Positions 8,204 through 17,636 of a stretch of 64,000 nucleotides of DNA are shown piece by piece. Within the stretch, counting starts at the first letter, position 1. Every line of letters starts with the position of its first letter. Source of the stretch: Nocardioides campestrisoli (GTDB lineage Bacteria > Actinomycetota > Actinomycetes > Propionibacteriales > Nocardioidaceae); the NCBI RefSeq assembly GCF_013624435.2, contig NZ_CP061768.1, positions 3,810,001 through 3,874,000 of the forward strand, written 5' to 3'. A model generated the notes under the pieces. The model searched no databases. It saw only the letters and a list, made by a program, of their open reading frames with translations, and was not told the origin of the DNA. Position numbers and translations under genes: made by a program.

Positions 8204-9046
8204 CTAGCGGATCTGCTCGACCAGGTAGGCCAGCTGGGCCCGCACCGAGAGCTCCGCGGCGCCCCACAGCACGGGGTCGACGTCCGCGTAGACCCGCTCC
8301 ACCACGCTGCGCGGGGTCACGGTCGCTCCGCTGCCGGGGGCGAGGTCCAGCTCGGACAGGGCACGGGCCAGCGTCGGCTGGTCGGCCAGGGCGAGCAGCG
8401 CCTGCTCCACCTGCGCGAGGCGGTCGCGGCGGTGGGCCCGGTAGAGGTCCAGGGCCGCCAGCGCGTCGGTGATCACCGGGCCGTGGCCGGGCCAGATGGC
8501 CTGCGCCTCGCGGGCGTCGGCCAGCGCGTGCAGACGGTCCAGGGAGTCCAGGTAGGCGCCGAGCTGCCCGTCGGGGTGCGCCACCACGGTGGTGCCCCGG
8601 CCCAGCACGGTGTCGCCGGTGAGGATCGCCCGCTCGGCCGGGACCAGGAAGGAGAGCGAGTCGGCGGTGTGCCCGGGCGTACCGACCACGTGCACCTCGA
8701 GCCCGTCGACCTCGACCACGTCGCCGTCCGCCAGGCCCTCGGAGCCGAGCCGGTGCGCGGGGTCGAGGGCCCGGACCCCGCAGCCCATCCGCTCCGCGAA
8801 CTCCTTGGCCGCCTCGCTGTGGTCGAGGTGGTGGTGGGTCAGCAGCACCACGCCGACCTGGCCGGCCTGCTCGGCCACCTCGTCGAGGTGGCTGAGGATC
8901 GACGGCCCGGGGTCGACCACGACCGAGCGCGCGGCGCCCGGCTCGCGCAGCACCCAGGTGTTGGTGCCGTCGAGGGTCATCACGTTGGGGTTGGGTGCCA
9001 GCACGCACCTCGCGCGCTCGCCGAACCCGCCGCCGGCCCAGGTCAC
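8204..9046 (-). CDS. Metallo-beta-lactamase-fold hydrolase (LACTB2-like)
   Basis: Cytoplasmic MBL-fold hydrolase of 280 residues. Seen: the metal motif THHHLDHSEAA (HxHxDH), further ligands in GTPGHTADS and LTGDTVLG, and IWPGHGPVI near residue 190, followed by a helical C-terminal domain with a winged-helix look (HRRDRLAQVEQAL ... ARALSELDL). This arrangement is that of the LACTB2/endoribonuclease-like group, and the position matches Rv3677c. The start is the GTG at 9046, overlapping the stop of the NUDIX gene (GTGA). The substrate is unknown; RNA or a thioester are the options suggested by relatives. Confidence 0.87.
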   Translation of the reverse strand: MTWAGGGFGERARCVLAPNPNVMTLDGTNTWVLREPGAARSVVVDPGPSILSHLDEVAEQAGQVGVVLLTHHHLDHSEAAKEFAERMGCGVRALDPAHRLGSEGLADGDVVEVDGLEVHVVGTPGHTADSLSFLVPAERAILTGDTVLGRGTTVVAHPDGQLGAYLDSLDRLHALADAREAQAIWPGHGPVITDALAALDLYRAHRRDRLAQVEQALLALADQPTLARALSELDLAPGSGATVTPRSVVERVYADVDPVLWGAAELSVRAQLAYLVEQIR

Positions 9047-9915
9047 GGACCGCTCCGGCCGACCCGGCGCAAGTGCTCGGCGAGCAGGTCGACGTAGTCC
9101 GGGTGGGTGGAGAGCGTCCACTCCTCCCCGTCCGCCTGGAGCGCGGGGGTGAACATCTCCACCGTGCGCCCGCGGGAGGCGGCCAGCACCTCGTCGGGGT
9201 CGGCGTAGCGCGAGATGTCCAGGCAGGTGAGCCAGGTCGGCGGCATCATGCCGATCTCCTGGGCCTCCACCCGGCGTACGGCCTCGGAGCCCGCGACCCA
9301 GCGCACCGAGGAGGCCTCGGTGCCGACGTGCCGGGTCACCTGGCCCTCGGGCAGCGAGGCGACGAAGAACCAGGTGCGGTAGCGACGGGGCTCGAACTCC
9401 GGCGTCAGCCACCCCGACCAGGCGCCGAGCAGGTCGGTGCGCAGCACCAGCCCGCGGCGGACCAGGAAGTCGCTGAAGTGCAGCTCGCGGCTCTCCAGGG
9501 CGACCCGGTCGGCCTCCCAGTCGTCGCCCGTGGTGTCGCCCACGACGCTGTCGGGCGAAGGCCCCGCGAGCAGCACCCCGGACTCCTCGAAGGTCTCCCG
9601 GACCGCGGCGCAGACCAGCGCGCGAGCCTGGTCCTCGTCGACCGCGAGCCGGCTGGCCCACTCGGCCGGCGACGGGCCGGCCCAGGCGACCTCGGGATCG
9701 TCGTCGCGGGGGTCGACCCCACCACCGGGGAAGACGCACATCCCGCCGGCGAACGCCATCGAGGTCTGTCGGCGGAGCAGGTAGAGGTCGGGCTCACCGT
9801 CGCCGGGACGCATCAGCACCACGGTGGCCGCGTCCCGCGGCTCGACCGGGGTCGCGTCTCCGTCGCGGTAGCGCATGGCGTGCTCGACCAGTCGCTCGGG
9901 CAGAGGCATCCGCAC
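9043..9915 (-). CDS. NUDIX hydrolase with expanded Nudix box (NUDT19-like)
   Basis: A 290-residue NUDIX protein. Seen: ATVVLMRPGDGEPDLYLLRRQ at the N-terminus, then FPGGGVDPRDDDPEVAW and, about 40 residues later, CAAVRETFEESGVLL. The Nudix box is therefore split by an insertion, as in the NUDT7/NUDT19 group that hydrolyses CoA derivatives. It sits between RidA and MBL hydrolase with translational coupling downstream. GTG at 9915 is used; an ATG two codons in (9909) is equally plausible. Substrate not determinable. Confidence 0.85.
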   Translation of the reverse strand: MRMPLPERLVEHAMRYRDGDATPVEPRDAATVVLMRPGDGEPDLYLLRRQTSMAFAGGMCVFPGGGVDPRDDDPEVAWAGPSPAEWASRLAVDEDQARALVCAAVRETFEESGVLLAGPSPDSVVGDTTGDDWEADRVALESRELHFSDFLVRRGLVLRTDLLGAWSGWLTPEFEPRRYRTWFFVASLPEGQVTRHVGTEASSVRWVAGSEAVRRVEAQEIGMMPPTWLTCLDISRYADPDEVLAASRGRTVEMFTPALQADGEEWTLSTHPDYVDLLAEHLRRVGRSGP

Positions 9916-9917
9916 GC

Positions 9918-10394
9918 TCAGGCCTCCGGGGTCTGCGCCGCGATCTCGACCATGATCTCGACCTCGACCGGAGCGTCCAGCGGCAGCACCGGGACGCCGA
10001 CCGCGGAGCGGGCGTGCACGCCGGCGTCGCCGAAGACCCGGCCGAGCAGCTCGGAGGCGCCGTTGGCGACCTGCGGCTGGCCGGTGAAGTCGGGGGTGGA
10101 GGCGATGAAGGCCACCACCTTGACCACCCGGACCACCCGGGAGAGGTCCCCGACCTCAGCCTTGACCGCGGCGATCGCGTTGAGCGCGCACTGCTGCGCG
10201 CACTCGGTCGCCACCTCCGCGCTGACCTGGTCGCCGACCTTGCCGGTGGCGATCAGCGCGCCGGAGCGCATCGGCAGCTGACCCGAGGTCAGCACCAGCG
10301 ACCCGGTCCGCACCGCCGGCACGTACGAGGCGACGGGGGCGACCACCTCGGGGACGGTCAGGCCGAGCTCGGCGAGCCTCTCCTCGGGGTGCAT
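9918..10394 (-). CDS. RidA-family (YjgF/YER057c/UK114) protein
   Basis: A 158-residue member of the Rid family, some of which deaminate reactive enamine/imine intermediates. Seen: SYVPAVRTGSLVLTSGQLPMR, a conserved family stretch; ATECAQQCALNAIAAVKAE; and a C-terminal ARSAVGVPVLPLDAPVEVEIMVE. The arginine before SAVGV (VHARSAVGV) is the family's carboxylate-binding arginine in active RidA proteins. The ATG at 10394 overlaps the stop of the DUF4177-like gene by one base (TGATG), suggesting coupling. Position matches Rv3678c. Confidence 0.9.
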   Translation of the reverse strand: MHPEERLAELGLTVPEVVAPVASYVPAVRTGSLVLTSGQLPMRSGALIATGKVGDQVSAEVATECAQQCALNAIAAVKAEVGDLSRVVRVVKVVAFIASTPDFTGQPQVANGASELLGRVFGDAGVHARSAVGVPVLPLDAPVEVEIMVEIAAQTPEA

Positions 10395-10561
10395 CAGAGC
10401 GAGCTTCCGCCGAGGGGGCGCTTGAAGAAGCCGACGTAGTTGTCGGGCGTCGGGCCGGGCATCAGCTGGACCAGCTCCCAGCCGTCCTGCCCGAAGTTGT
10501 CCAGGATCTGCTTGGCGGCGTGGTTGAGGATCGGCGCCGTGAAGTACTCCCACTTGTTCAT
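10394..10561 (-). CDS. DUF4177-like small protein
   Basis: A 55-residue protein beginning MNKWEYFTAPIL and containing ILDNFGQDGWELVQLMPGP, the pattern of DUF4177 proteins (Rv3678A-like). Function unknown. The start at 10561 fits both the family N-terminus and the -10-like element six bases upstream. It is the first gene of the leftward RidA/NUDIX/MBL unit and marks the left edge of the non-syntenic 18-kb region. Confidence 0.8.
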   Translation of the reverse strand: MNKWEYFTAPILNHAAKQILDNFGQDGWELVQLMPGPTPDNYVGFFKRPLGGSSL

Positions 10562-10567
10562 GGGGGG

Positions 10568-10573
10568 ACCATA
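10568..10573 (-). promoter_or_regulatory. -10-like hexamer for the DUF4177 gene
   Basis: On the minus strand TATGGT ends 6 nt before the ATG at 10561, consistent with a leaderless transcript. It is back to back with the histidine-kinase promoter at 10625. Confidence 0.5.
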
Positions 10574-10624
10574 CTCGGCGCCAGGATCCTCCCCTGGTCT
10601 GACGTACGAGGCCTGCGCGCGGGC

Positions 10625-10630
10625 TACCTT
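10625..10630 (+). promoter_or_regulatory. -10-like hexamer for the kinase at 10638
   Basis: TACCTT ends 7 nt before the ATG at 10638; no Shine-Dalgarno is seen. Confidence 0.45.
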
Positions 10631-10637
10631 GGCGACC

Positions 10638-11795
10638 ATGCAGCACCCGAGCCCCCGCGCGCCCTGGCAGCTGGGACCACGCGGTCGGCGCTACTTCGAC
10701 CGGCTGCTGGTGGCGGGGCTGCTCCTTCCCGTGCTGGTGATCGCGGTCGCGGGGACCGACCCCTGGTGGACGATCCTGGGGTTCGCGCAGATCGTGCCAC
10801 TGCTGTGGCGGCGCAGCCGCCCGCTTGCTGCCTTCGCCGCCGTGGCGCTGGCCTCGGCGTGCCAGGTGCTGGTGATCGACTCCCCCATCTGGAGCCAGCT
10901 GGCGTTCCCGGTGGCGGTCTACTCGGCGGCCCGCTTCGGGACCGCGGCCGGAGCCTGGACGGCGCTCGGCGTCAGCGTCCTCGCGGCCGCCGTGGCGACC
11001 GTCGACTGGAGCTCCTCGCTGAGCCTGACCTGGGCCAGGCTGCTGCCCAACTTCCTCAGCATCAGCGCGATCGTCATCACCTCGTGGGCGCTGGGCACCG
11101 TGGGCCGCACCCGCGAGGCGCACGTGGCCACGTTGCTCGACCGCGCCGAGCAGGCGGAGCGGATCGCCGAGCGCGAAGTGCAGCTCGCCGCCCAGGACGA
11201 GCGCTCGCGGATCGCCCGGGAGATGCACGACGTGGTCGCCCACGGTCTGTCGGTGATCGTGGTGCAGGCCGACGGCGCCCGGTACGCCGCGGCGAAGGAC
11301 CCCGACGTGGCCGTGCGGACGCTGGAGACGATCGGGGTCACCGGCCGCGAGGCCCTCACCGAGATGCGCCGGCTCCTCGGGCTGCTCCGCTCCGGGGACT
11401 CCGGGGTCCGCCCGCAGCCGGGGCTGGGCGACCTGCCGCATCTCCTCGACGAGGCGCGGGCGGCCGGGATGGATCTCGAGGCGAAGCTCCCCGACCCCGA
11501 GCAGGCCGCGTCGGTGCCCGAGGGCGTCGGACTGGCGGCGTACCGGATCGTCCAGGAGGCGCTCACCAACGTCCGCAAGCACGCCGGGCCGGCGGCCGCG
11601 GTCCGGGTCGCTGTCGAGGTCGGACGCGAGGTGCTGCTGGAGGTCTGTGACGACGGACGCGGCGCCGCCGCGCCCCCAGGGGACGGCCACGGCCTGGTCG
11701 GGATGCGGGAGCGGGCCGCCGTGCACGGCGGGTCGGTGCAGGCGGGTCCGGCCCCTGGTGGCGGGTTCACGGTGCGTGCGAGGATCCCCCGGTGA
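10638..11795 (+). CDS. Sensor histidine kinase, HisKA_3 (NarL-partner) type
   Basis: Membrane sensor kinase of 385 residues. Seen: about five hydrophobic segments within residues 20-160 with almost no extracytoplasmic loop, a coiled stretch (LLDRAEQAERIAEREVQLAAQ), the dimerisation/phosphoacceptor motif RSRIAREMHDVVAHGLSV with the phosphorylated His, and a C-terminal HATPase domain with the N-box LTNVRKHAG and glycine-rich lids DGRGAA and GHGLVGMRERA. The lack of an extracellular domain suggests sensing within the membrane. Stop overlaps the next gene's GTG (GTGA), so kinase and regulator are co-translated. Confidence 0.93.
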   Translation: MQHPSPRAPWQLGPRGRRYFDRLLVAGLLLPVLVIAVAGTDPWWTILGFAQIVPLLWRRSRPLAAFAAVALASACQVLVIDSPIWSQLAFPVAVYSAARFGTAAGAWTALGVSVLAAAVATVDWSSSLSLTWARLLPNFLSISAIVITSWALGTVGRTREAHVATLLDRAEQAERIAEREVQLAAQDERSRIAREMHDVVAHGLSVIVVQADGARYAAAKDPDVAVRTLETIGVTGREALTEMRRLLGLLRSGDSGVRPQPGLGDLPHLLDEARAAGMDLEAKLPDPEQAASVPEGVGLAAYRIVQEALTNVRKHAGPAAAVRVAVEVGREVLLEVCDDGRGAAAPPGDGHGLVGMRERAAVHGGSVQAGPAPGGGFTVRARIPR

Positions 11796-12484
11796 GCTCT
11801 GAGCACGAGTGGACCGGTGTGCCCGGGGCCCCGATCCGGGTCTTCCTCGTCGACGACCAGCAGATGGTCCGGGCCGGCTTCCGGATGCTGGTCGACAGCC
11901 AGGACGACATGGTGGTCGTCGGCGACGCGGGCGACGGCGGCGAGGCGCTCCAGCAGCTCGCCGTGACCGCCGCCGACGTGGTGCTGATGGACGTGCGGAT
12001 GCCCCGGATGGACGGCGTCGAGGCGACCCGTCGGCTGCTGGCCCGGCCCGAGGCCCCGCGGGTGATCGTGCTGACCACCTTCGACCTCGACGAGTACGCG
12101 TTCGCCGCGATCCGCGCCGGTGCCTCGGCGTTCCTGCTCAAGGACGCCACCCCGCCGGACCTGCTCGGCGCGATCCGGGCGGTGCACCGCGGAGACGCGG
12201 TGGTGGCCCCGAGCACCACCCGCCGGCTGCTCGACCACTTCGCCGCGCTGCCCGAGCCGGGCAGTGCGCCGACCGACGACCGGCTCGCCGCGCTCACCGA
12301 GCGGGAGCGCGAGGTGCTCATGCTGGTGGCCCAGGGCCGGACCAACCCGGAGATCGCCGCGGACCTGGTGGTCGCCGAGACGACGGTGAAGACCCACGTG
12401 GGCCGGATCCTCGCCAAGACCGGGTCCCGGGACCGGGTGCAGCTGGTGGTCCTGGCCTACGAGACCGGTCTGGTCAGCGCGTGA
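11792..12484 (+). CDS. LuxR/NarL-type response regulator
   Basis: A 230-residue response regulator partnered with the kinase just upstream. Seen: receiver domain with acidic pair FLVDDQQ, phosphoacceptor Asp in DVVLMDVRMP, conserved Thr in IVLTTFD and Lys in LLKDATP; then a C-terminal LuxR helix-turn-helix with LTEREREVLMLVAQGRTNPEI and VKTHVGRILAKT. GTG at 11792 gives a longer N-terminal tail (about 15 residues) before the receiver; an internal start cannot be excluded. The targets are not known; the membrane protein and ABC exporter downstream are candidates. Confidence 0.93.
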   Translation: MSSEHEWTGVPGAPIRVFLVDDQQMVRAGFRMLVDSQDDMVVVGDAGDGGEALQQLAVTAADVVLMDVRMPRMDGVEATRRLLARPEAPRVIVLTTFDLDEYAFAAIRAGASAFLLKDATPPDLLGAIRAVHRGDAVVAPSTTRRLLDHFAALPEPGSAPTDDRLAALTEREREVLMLVAQGRTNPEIAADLVVAETTVKTHVGRILAKTGSRDRVQLVVLAYETGLVSA

Positions 12485-13221
12485 GCGTCGCGGCGCCGGT
12501 GTCGGCCCCGGCTCCGGCACCGGTCGGCGCCGAGGCCCCTGTCGGCCGGCCGGTGCGGTGGCTGGCGCGGCTGCTGCTCGCGGGCTGGGTGGTGACCCTG
12601 GTCTGGCTCAGTCTCGTGGCGCTCCGGCCGGCCACGCTCGCGGACCTCGAGGCGGACCTGCGGGCCGGCGAGGTCGAGACGCTCGAGGTGGTGGGCGGGC
12701 TGGCCCCGCAGTCGCGCGGTTACTCCACCGTCGAGCTGCGCTGGCGCTCGGGCTGGGGCCGGCAGGCGGCGACGGCGGTGGAGGCGACGCCGGGACGGCA
12801 GGCCACGCTGGCCCGGAGCGGCACGCCGTTGGACGACTGGGGCGCCCGGGTCCCCGTGGTCGAGCCGGGCCTGGCGGACCGGCTGGCCGCTCTCGACGCC
12901 GACGTGCGGGTCGTCGAGGTGGACCGCCCGTCCAGCCACGGCACCCTCTTCGGCTGGCAGACCCCGATGGAGTCGTTCTGGGTGCTGCTGGTGCTCTGGC
13001 TGACCACCTTCACCGTCCTGGCGTGGCACGAGCACCCGCAGCGAGCGACCCGGGCGGCGTGGGCCTGGCTGGTGCTGCTGGGGGCTCCGCTGGGTCCGGT
13101 CGCCTACCTCGTGCTCGGTGGCCCGGCCGGGCTGCTCCGGCCGCCCGCCCCCGGGAGCCGGCGGCTCACCGAGGGCTGGGCGCTGCTGCTCGCCCTCCTG
13201 CTGCCCCCCACTGCTCGCTGA
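12481..13221 (+). CDS. Hypothetical membrane protein, coupled to the two-component system
   Basis: A 246-residue protein of unknown family. Seen: an Ala/Pro-rich N-terminus, one membrane helix at about residues 29-49, an extracytoplasmic domain of about 100 residues with beta-strand character (residues 55-155), then two or three hydrophobic segments (about 163-180, 190-212 and 230-245). The GTG start overlaps the regulator's stop (GTGA), so it belongs to the same operon and may be the sensing or effector partner of the kinase. That role is an inference from position only. Confidence 0.65.
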   Translation: MSVAAPVSAPAPAPVGAEAPVGRPVRWLARLLLAGWVVTLVWLSLVALRPATLADLEADLRAGEVETLEVVGGLAPQSRGYSTVELRWRSGWGRQAATAVEATPGRQATLARSGTPLDDWGARVPVVEPGLADRLAALDADVRVVEVDRPSSHGTLFGWQTPMESFWVLLVLWLTTFTVLAWHEHPQRATRAAWAWLVLLGAPLGPVAYLVLGGPAGLLRPPAPGSRRLTEGWALLLALLLPPTAR

Positions 13222-13228
13222 GTCCCGC

Positions 13229-13681
13229 TCAGGCGGGGGCGTCGCCCGGGTCCGGCGTCACCTCGACCTGCTCCTCGGGGGCGGCCGTCACCTTCTTCTC
13301 CGCTTCGCGCTGCTCGCCCCACTTCTCCAGGGCGCTCATCCCCAGCGTGAGCAGCGTGCCGCCCACGGCGAGCGCCACCCGGGGGCGCTTCATCCCGCGG
13401 CGCTCGAGCCAGCCGACGGAGGCGGTGTCCAGCTTCTCCGCGCCGCGCCAGGTGGCGTAGACCGTCCCGGCGATCCCGCCGGCGATCGCCGCCCGGACCG
13501 GCGGCGGCAGCAGCTCGTCCTCCTCCATCTGGCCCGTGGCGACATAGCCGCCGACGCCGACGAAGGCGGTCGCGGAGAGCCGGTACGCCCGGCGCATCCT
13601 GGGCGAGAGTCGTTGCGGGTCGATCAGGGTGGCGGCCCCGGTCACGAGGGCCATGGCGACGTCGTTGCGACTGAGCAGCAT
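13229..13681 (-). CDS. Hypothetical small membrane protein
   Basis: A 150-residue protein I cannot assign to a named family. Seen: MLLSRNDVAMALVTGAATLI at the N-terminus, three short Gly/Ala-rich hydrophobic stretches (residues ~8-22, ~36-50, ~62-76) and one longer one (~100-115), then a charged C-terminal tail rich in Glu, Lys and Pro. The start is supported by the hexamer at 13688-13693. Convergent with the membrane protein at 12481, leaving seven bases between stops. Confidence 0.6.
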   Translation of the reverse strand: MLLSRNDVAMALVTGAATLIDPQRLSPRMRRAYRLSATAFVGVGGYVATGQMEEDELLPPPVRAAIAGGIAGTVYATWRGAEKLDTASVGWLERRGMKRPRVALAVGGTLLTLGMSALEKWGEQREAEKKVTAAPEEQVEVTPDPGDAPA

Positions 13682-13687
13682 GGCCCG

Positions 13688-13693
13688 AGGCTA
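13688..13693 (-). promoter_or_regulatory. -10-like hexamer for the gene at 13681
   Basis: Minus-strand TAGCCT ends 6 nt before the ATG at 13681; no ribosome-binding site is present. Confidence 0.45.
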
Positions 13694-13822
13694 CCGACCA
13701 CGGCCAGCCGTCTCCGTCCTCCCCTGGTCGTACGCCGACCCGGCGGCCTCCGCCCCTCGGCGTACGCCGGGTTCGGTCCCCGGGCCGACGGAAACGGCCC
13801 GGCGCGACGGCAGTCTGGTCAC

Positions 13823-14584
13823 ATGACCACCACCGACCTCGCGGGCAACGCCCGCACCGGCCTCGCAGCCACCGCCCGCGGCCTCACCAAGACCTACGGA
13901 CACGACGACCACGCGGTGCACGCGCTGCGCGGGGTCGACCTCGACCTGCCCGCGGGCCGGTTCACCGCGATCATGGGCCCCTCGGGCTCCGGCAAGTCGA
14001 CGCTGATGCACTGCCTGGCCGGGCTCGACGCGGCCACCAGCGGCACCATCTCGGTGGCCGGGCGCGACCTGGCCGGGATGGACGACACCGCCCTGACCCT
14101 CTTCCGCCGCGAGCACATCGGCTTCGTCTTCCAGGCCTTCAACCTGCTGCCGATGCTCACCGCCGGCCAGAACATCCTGCTCCCGCTCGAGCTGGCCGGG
14201 CGGCCGGTCGACCGGGAGCGCTACGACTCGGTGGTCGGCGTGCTCGGCCTCGCCGACCGGCTCGGCCACCTGCCCAGCCAGCTCTCCGGCGGGCAGCAGC
14301 AGCGGGTGGCGATCGCCCGCGCGCTGGTCACCCAGCCCGACATCGTCTTCGCCGACGAGCCCACCGGCAACCTGGACAGCGAGGCCAGCGCCGAGGTGCT
14401 CGGCCACCTGCGCCGTTCGGTGCGCGAGCTGGGGATGACCGTGGTGATGGTGACCCACGAGCTGGACGCCGCGGCGTACGCCGATGACGTCGTGGTGATC
14501 CACGACGGGGCGATCAGCGCCCACCTGGCCGAGCCCGGCCAGGACGAGCTGGTCACCGCGCTGCGCCGCCGGACCGCCCGATGA
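13823..14584 (+). CDS. ABC exporter ATP-binding protein (MacB/LolD type)
   Basis: Nucleotide-binding subunit of 253 residues that powers the FtsX-type permease encoded immediately after it. Seen: Walker [11 protein letters not shown]-loop [15 protein letters not shown], signature [15 protein letters not shown], Walker [14 protein letters not shown] and the H-loop histidine in [14 protein letters not shown], all in usual order and spacing. ATG at 13823 is chosen by length. The stop overlaps the permease start (ATGA). The family exports lipoproteins, peptides or drugs; the cargo here is unknown. Confidence 0.95.
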   Translation: MTTTDLAGNARTGLAATARGLTKTYGHDDHAVHALRGVDLDLPAGRFTAIMGPSGSGKSTLMHCLAGLDAATSGTISVAGRDLAGMDDTALTLFRREHIGFVFQAFNLLPMLTAGQNILLPLELAGRPVDRERYDSVVGVLGLADRLGHLPSQLSGGQQQRVAIARALVTQPDIVFADEPTGNLDSEASAEVLGHLRRSVRELGMTVVMVTHELDAAAYADDVVVIHDGAISAHLAEPGQDELVTALRRRTAR

Positions 14585-17034
14585 GCGGGTCGCTGCTCAA
14601 CCGCGGGATGCGCACGGTGCTGCTGGCCTCGCTGCGCCGGCACACCCGCCGCTACGTCGCCTCCGCGGTCGCCGTGGTCATCGGCGTCACCTTCATCATG
14701 GTCACCAGCGGCGTCTCCAGCGCGATGCGCGAGGGGCTGACCGCGGACGTCGGCGCCCCCTACGAGGGGGTCGACGTGGTCCTCGGCTACGTGGGGAACG
14801 AGGACGCGGCCACGCTGATGGACCACGCGCGCCAGCAGGGGATCCCGGCGGCCACCCGCGGCTACGCGACGGAGCAGGTCACCCGCGACGGGGTGAACCT
14901 GGGCGACGACGTCCGGATCTCCGAGGCGCCGCTCGAGGAGAGCCTGCAGTGGCTCGACCTCGTGGCCGGCCGCCAACCGACCGCACCCGGCCAGGGGGTC
15001 GCCGACCACAACGCGGCCAAGCAGAACGGCGTGGCGGTGGGCGACACCGTGGTCGTCGGGTCGGGCCCCGACACCGTCGAGGTCGAGGTGGTCGGCCTGG
15101 TCGACACCCCGGCCATGACCGGCGCTTCGCTCTACCTCCCGTGGGCCGACCTGAGCCGGTTCGACGAGTCCCTGTGGATCGAGGCGATCGCGTGGGGCGG
15201 CACCGCCGAGCAGGCCCTCGCGGTCGTCGACGACGAGGCTGTGGACGTGTGGGCCACCGCCGACTACGTCGCCGACCAGCAGGCCCAGATCGTCCGCGGC
15301 GTCGACTACCTGGCGATCATGGCGCTGCTCTTCGTGGCGATCGCCCTCTTCGTGGCGGTCATGGTCATCGCCAACACCTTCTCCATCCTCTTCGCCCAGC
15401 GGATGCGCGACTTCGCGCTGCTGCGCTGCGTCGGCGTGACCCGCCGCCAGCTGCGCCGGTCGGTGCGCCTGGAGGCGCTGGTGCTGGGACTGGTCTCCTC
15501 CACCCTGGGCGTGCTGGTCGGGATGGCCGCCGGGACCGGGGTGGTGGCCCTGGTCGGGATCTGGTTCGACGCGATCGGCTCGCCGGCGTTCGGGCTGCCG
15601 TGGGTGCTGGGCAGCATCGCGGTGGGCACCGCGGTCACCGTCGCGGCCGCCTGGCTGCCCACCCGGGCCGCGACCCGGGTGGCGCCGCTCGCCGCACTGC
15701 GCCCCGACACCGGCGTCGAGGTGGCCTCCCGCGCCGGGGTGCTGCGACTGCTCCTGGCCGGGCTCGCCCTGGTCGGCGGGGTCGCCCTGCTCGCCCTGGC
15801 GATCGACCGCGGCGACCTCGTGGTGATGCTGGCCGGCGGCACCGTGACCTTCCTCGGCGTCCTGCTGCTCGGCCCGGTGCTGGTGCCGGCGCTGATCCGG
15901 CTCGCCGGCCGGCTGCTCGGCGACGGACCGGTACGTCGGCTCGCCACCGGCAACGCGGTGCGCAACCCCCGGCGTACGGCGACCACCGCGGCCTCGCTGC
16001 TGGTGGGGGTCACCCTGACCACGGCCGTGCTCACCGGGCTGCACAGCTCCCGGACGATCGTCGACGAGGAGATGGACCTCTCCAACCCGCTGGACTCCGC
16101 GCTCCTCGCGGTCGACCAGCCGTTGGCCGACGACGTCGCCACCCGCGCGAAGGCGCTGACCGGCGTCGAGGAGGCGCTGCTGCTGCCGGGCACGACGGCC
16201 CGGCTGGCCGGGGCCCCCGACGAGGTCACCCTGGTGGGGGTCGCCGACGCCGCGGCCGTGGCCCGCGACGCCTCCCGCCTCTCCCCCGCCGACGGCGTGA
16301 TCCACCTGCCGTACAAGGTCACCAACTCCTTCGACGAGCAGGCCATGACGCAGTGGACCGAGGAGGGCACCGTCACCGTCCGGGTCGACGGGCGCGACCG
16401 GGTGCTCGACGTGGAGACCGGCACCGGGTGGGGACAGGCCGGCCTGGTCTCGGCCGCGACCCTGGCCTCGCTGACGCCCGACACCGTCCCCTCCGCGCTC
16501 TGGGTCCGGGCCGCCGACGGCGCCGACGCCGAGGACCTGCGCGGCGACCTGGCGGTGCTGGCCTCCGGCACCGGCGCGGACCTGCTCGACGGCTACTCCG
16601 AGCGCACCTGGGTCGGGCAGCAGATCGACATCCTCACCGGCGCGGTGGTCGGGCTGCTGGGGATCGCGGTGCTGATCGCGCTGGTCGGGATCGCCAACAC
16701 CCTGGGCCTCTCGGTGCTCGAGCGGGGCCGGGAGAACGCCCTGCTCCGGGCGATGGGGCTGACCCGCGGCCAGCTGCGGCGGGCGATGGCCACCGAGGGC
16801 CTGCTGCTCTCGATGGTGGCCACGGTGCTCGGCACCGCGATCGGCCTGGCCTTCGCCTGGGTGGCGGTCCAGGTGATGGTGGGCCAGGTCACCCAGGAGG
16901 TGGCGTTCTCCGTCCCGGCGCTCCAGCTGGCCGCCGTGGTGGCGGTGGCCGCGCTCGCCGGGCTGGCGGCCTGCGTGCTGCCGGCGCGGCGCGCCTCGCG
17001 GGTGGCGCCGGCCGCCGGGCTGGCCATGGAGTAG
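14581..17034 (+). CDS. FtsX-domain ABC transporter permease
   Basis: Permease of 817 residues with two FtsX/MacB-type domains. Seen: N-terminal membrane helix ([20 protein letters not shown]), an extracytoplasmic MacB-PCD-like region, a first FtsX core around residues 240-370 with [19 protein letters not shown], a further helix pair around residues 385-440, a second periplasmic region, and a second FtsX core at the C-terminus with [19 protein letters not shown]. The duplicated layout is typical of actinobacterial exporters. Co-translated with the ATPase; probably transports from membrane to outside rather than imports. Confidence 0.93.
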   Translation: MSGSLLNRGMRTVLLASLRRHTRRYVASAVAVVIGVTFIMVTSGVSSAMREGLTADVGAPYEGVDVVLGYVGNEDAATLMDHARQQGIPAATRGYATEQVTRDGVNLGDDVRISEAPLEESLQWLDLVAGRQPTAPGQGVADHNAAKQNGVAVGDTVVVGSGPDTVEVEVVGLVDTPAMTGASLYLPWADLSRFDESLWIEAIAWGGTAEQALAVVDDEAVDVWATADYVADQQAQIVRGVDYLAIMALLFVAIALFVAVMVIANTFSILFAQRMRDFALLRCVGVTRRQLRRSVRLEALVLGLVSSTLGVLVGMAAGTGVVALVGIWFDAIGSPAFGLPWVLGSIAVGTAVTVAAAWLPTRAATRVAPLAALRPDTGVEVASRAGVLRLLLAGLALVGGVALLALAIDRGDLVVMLAGGTVTFLGVLLLGPVLVPALIRLAGRLLGDGPVRRLATGNAVRNPRRTATTAASLLVGVTLTTAVLTGLHSSRTIVDEEMDLSNPLDSALLAVDQPLADDVATRAKALTGVEEALLLPGTTARLAGAPDEVTLVGVADAAAVARDASRLSPADGVIHLPYKVTNSFDEQAMTQWTEEGTVTVRVDGRDRVLDVETGTGWGQAGLVSAATLASLTPDTVPSALWVRAADGADAEDLRGDLAVLASGTGADLLDGYSERTWVGQQIDILTGAVVGLLGIAVLIALVGIANTLGLSVLERGRENALLRAMGLTRGQLRRAMATEGLLLSMVATVLGTAIGLAFAWVAVQVMVGQVTQEVAFSVPALQLAAVVAVAALAGLAACVLPARRASRVAPAAGLAME

Positions 17035-17094
17035 CGGTCGCTTGCCCGATCTGGGGGCTGGTGAGGGGACGGGTGCAGGTCTACGGTGCGGAGG

Positions 17095-17595
17095 ATGTGG
17101 ACCGCACTCGTCCCCGACCTCTTCACCCGCACCCACGAGTCCTGGCACGACCACCTGGGCGGCCTGCCGCCCGGGATGCTGCTGGCCCGGCCCGGGCCGG
17201 AGGCCAACCCGGTCGGGTGGATCGCCTGGCACGCGCTGCGTGTGCAGGACGACCACCTGGCCGACCTGGTCTCCGGCACCCAGGTCTGGCACCAGGGTTG
17301 GGCCGACCGGTTCTCGCTCCCCTACGACCGGGACGCGATCGGCTACGGCCAGAGCACCGAGGAGGTCGGCCACTTCCAGGCCGACTCCGCGCTGCTGCTC
17401 GGCTACGCCGACGCGGTGCACGCCCGGACCCTGGAGATCGTGGCGCAGCTCGGTGACGACGACCCGGAGCGGATCGTCGACGAGCGCTGGGACCCGCCCG
17501 TCACCCTCGGCGTCCGGCTGGTCAGCGTGGTCAACGACGTCACCCAGCACGTCGGCCAGGTCGGCTACGCGCTGGGCATCCTCGCCACTCACTGA
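17095..17595 (+). CDS. DinB-superfamily protein
   Basis: A 166-residue four-helix protein of the DinB/mycothiol-dependent S-transferase superfamily. Seen: [20 protein letters not shown], with His and Asp/His in the metal-binding spacing of DinB proteins, and a late [16 protein letters not shown] that supplies the third histidine. Such proteins often use mycothiol in actinobacteria, but the substrate is unknown. The ATG at 17095 is used; a GTG nine bases upstream is an alternative and neither has a well-placed Shine-Dalgarno. Confidence 0.72.
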   Translation: MWTALVPDLFTRTHESWHDHLGGLPPGMLLARPGPEANPVGWIAWHALRVQDDHLADLVSGTQVWHQGWADRFSLPYDRDAIGYGQSTEEVGHFQADSALLLGYADAVHARTLEIVAQLGDDDPERIVDERWDPPVTLGVRLVSVVNDVTQHVGQVGYALGILATH

Positions 17596-17624
17596 CCGTC
17601 GGCCCCGCATCCCGTCCCCGGCCG

Positions 17625-17630
17625 TAGCCT
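17625..17630 (+). promoter_or_regulatory. -10-like hexamer for ybaK
   Basis: TAGCCT ends 6 nt before the ATG at 17637. Confidence 0.45.
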
Positions 17631-17636
17631 GGGGGC

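Noticed and set aside
14221-17610. Very long minus-strand open frame opposite the ABC exporter genes
   Set aside because: It is antisense to a clear ATPase/permease pair; its His/Asp/Arg/Gly/Gln-rich composition is the usual shadow of high-GC coding DNA.
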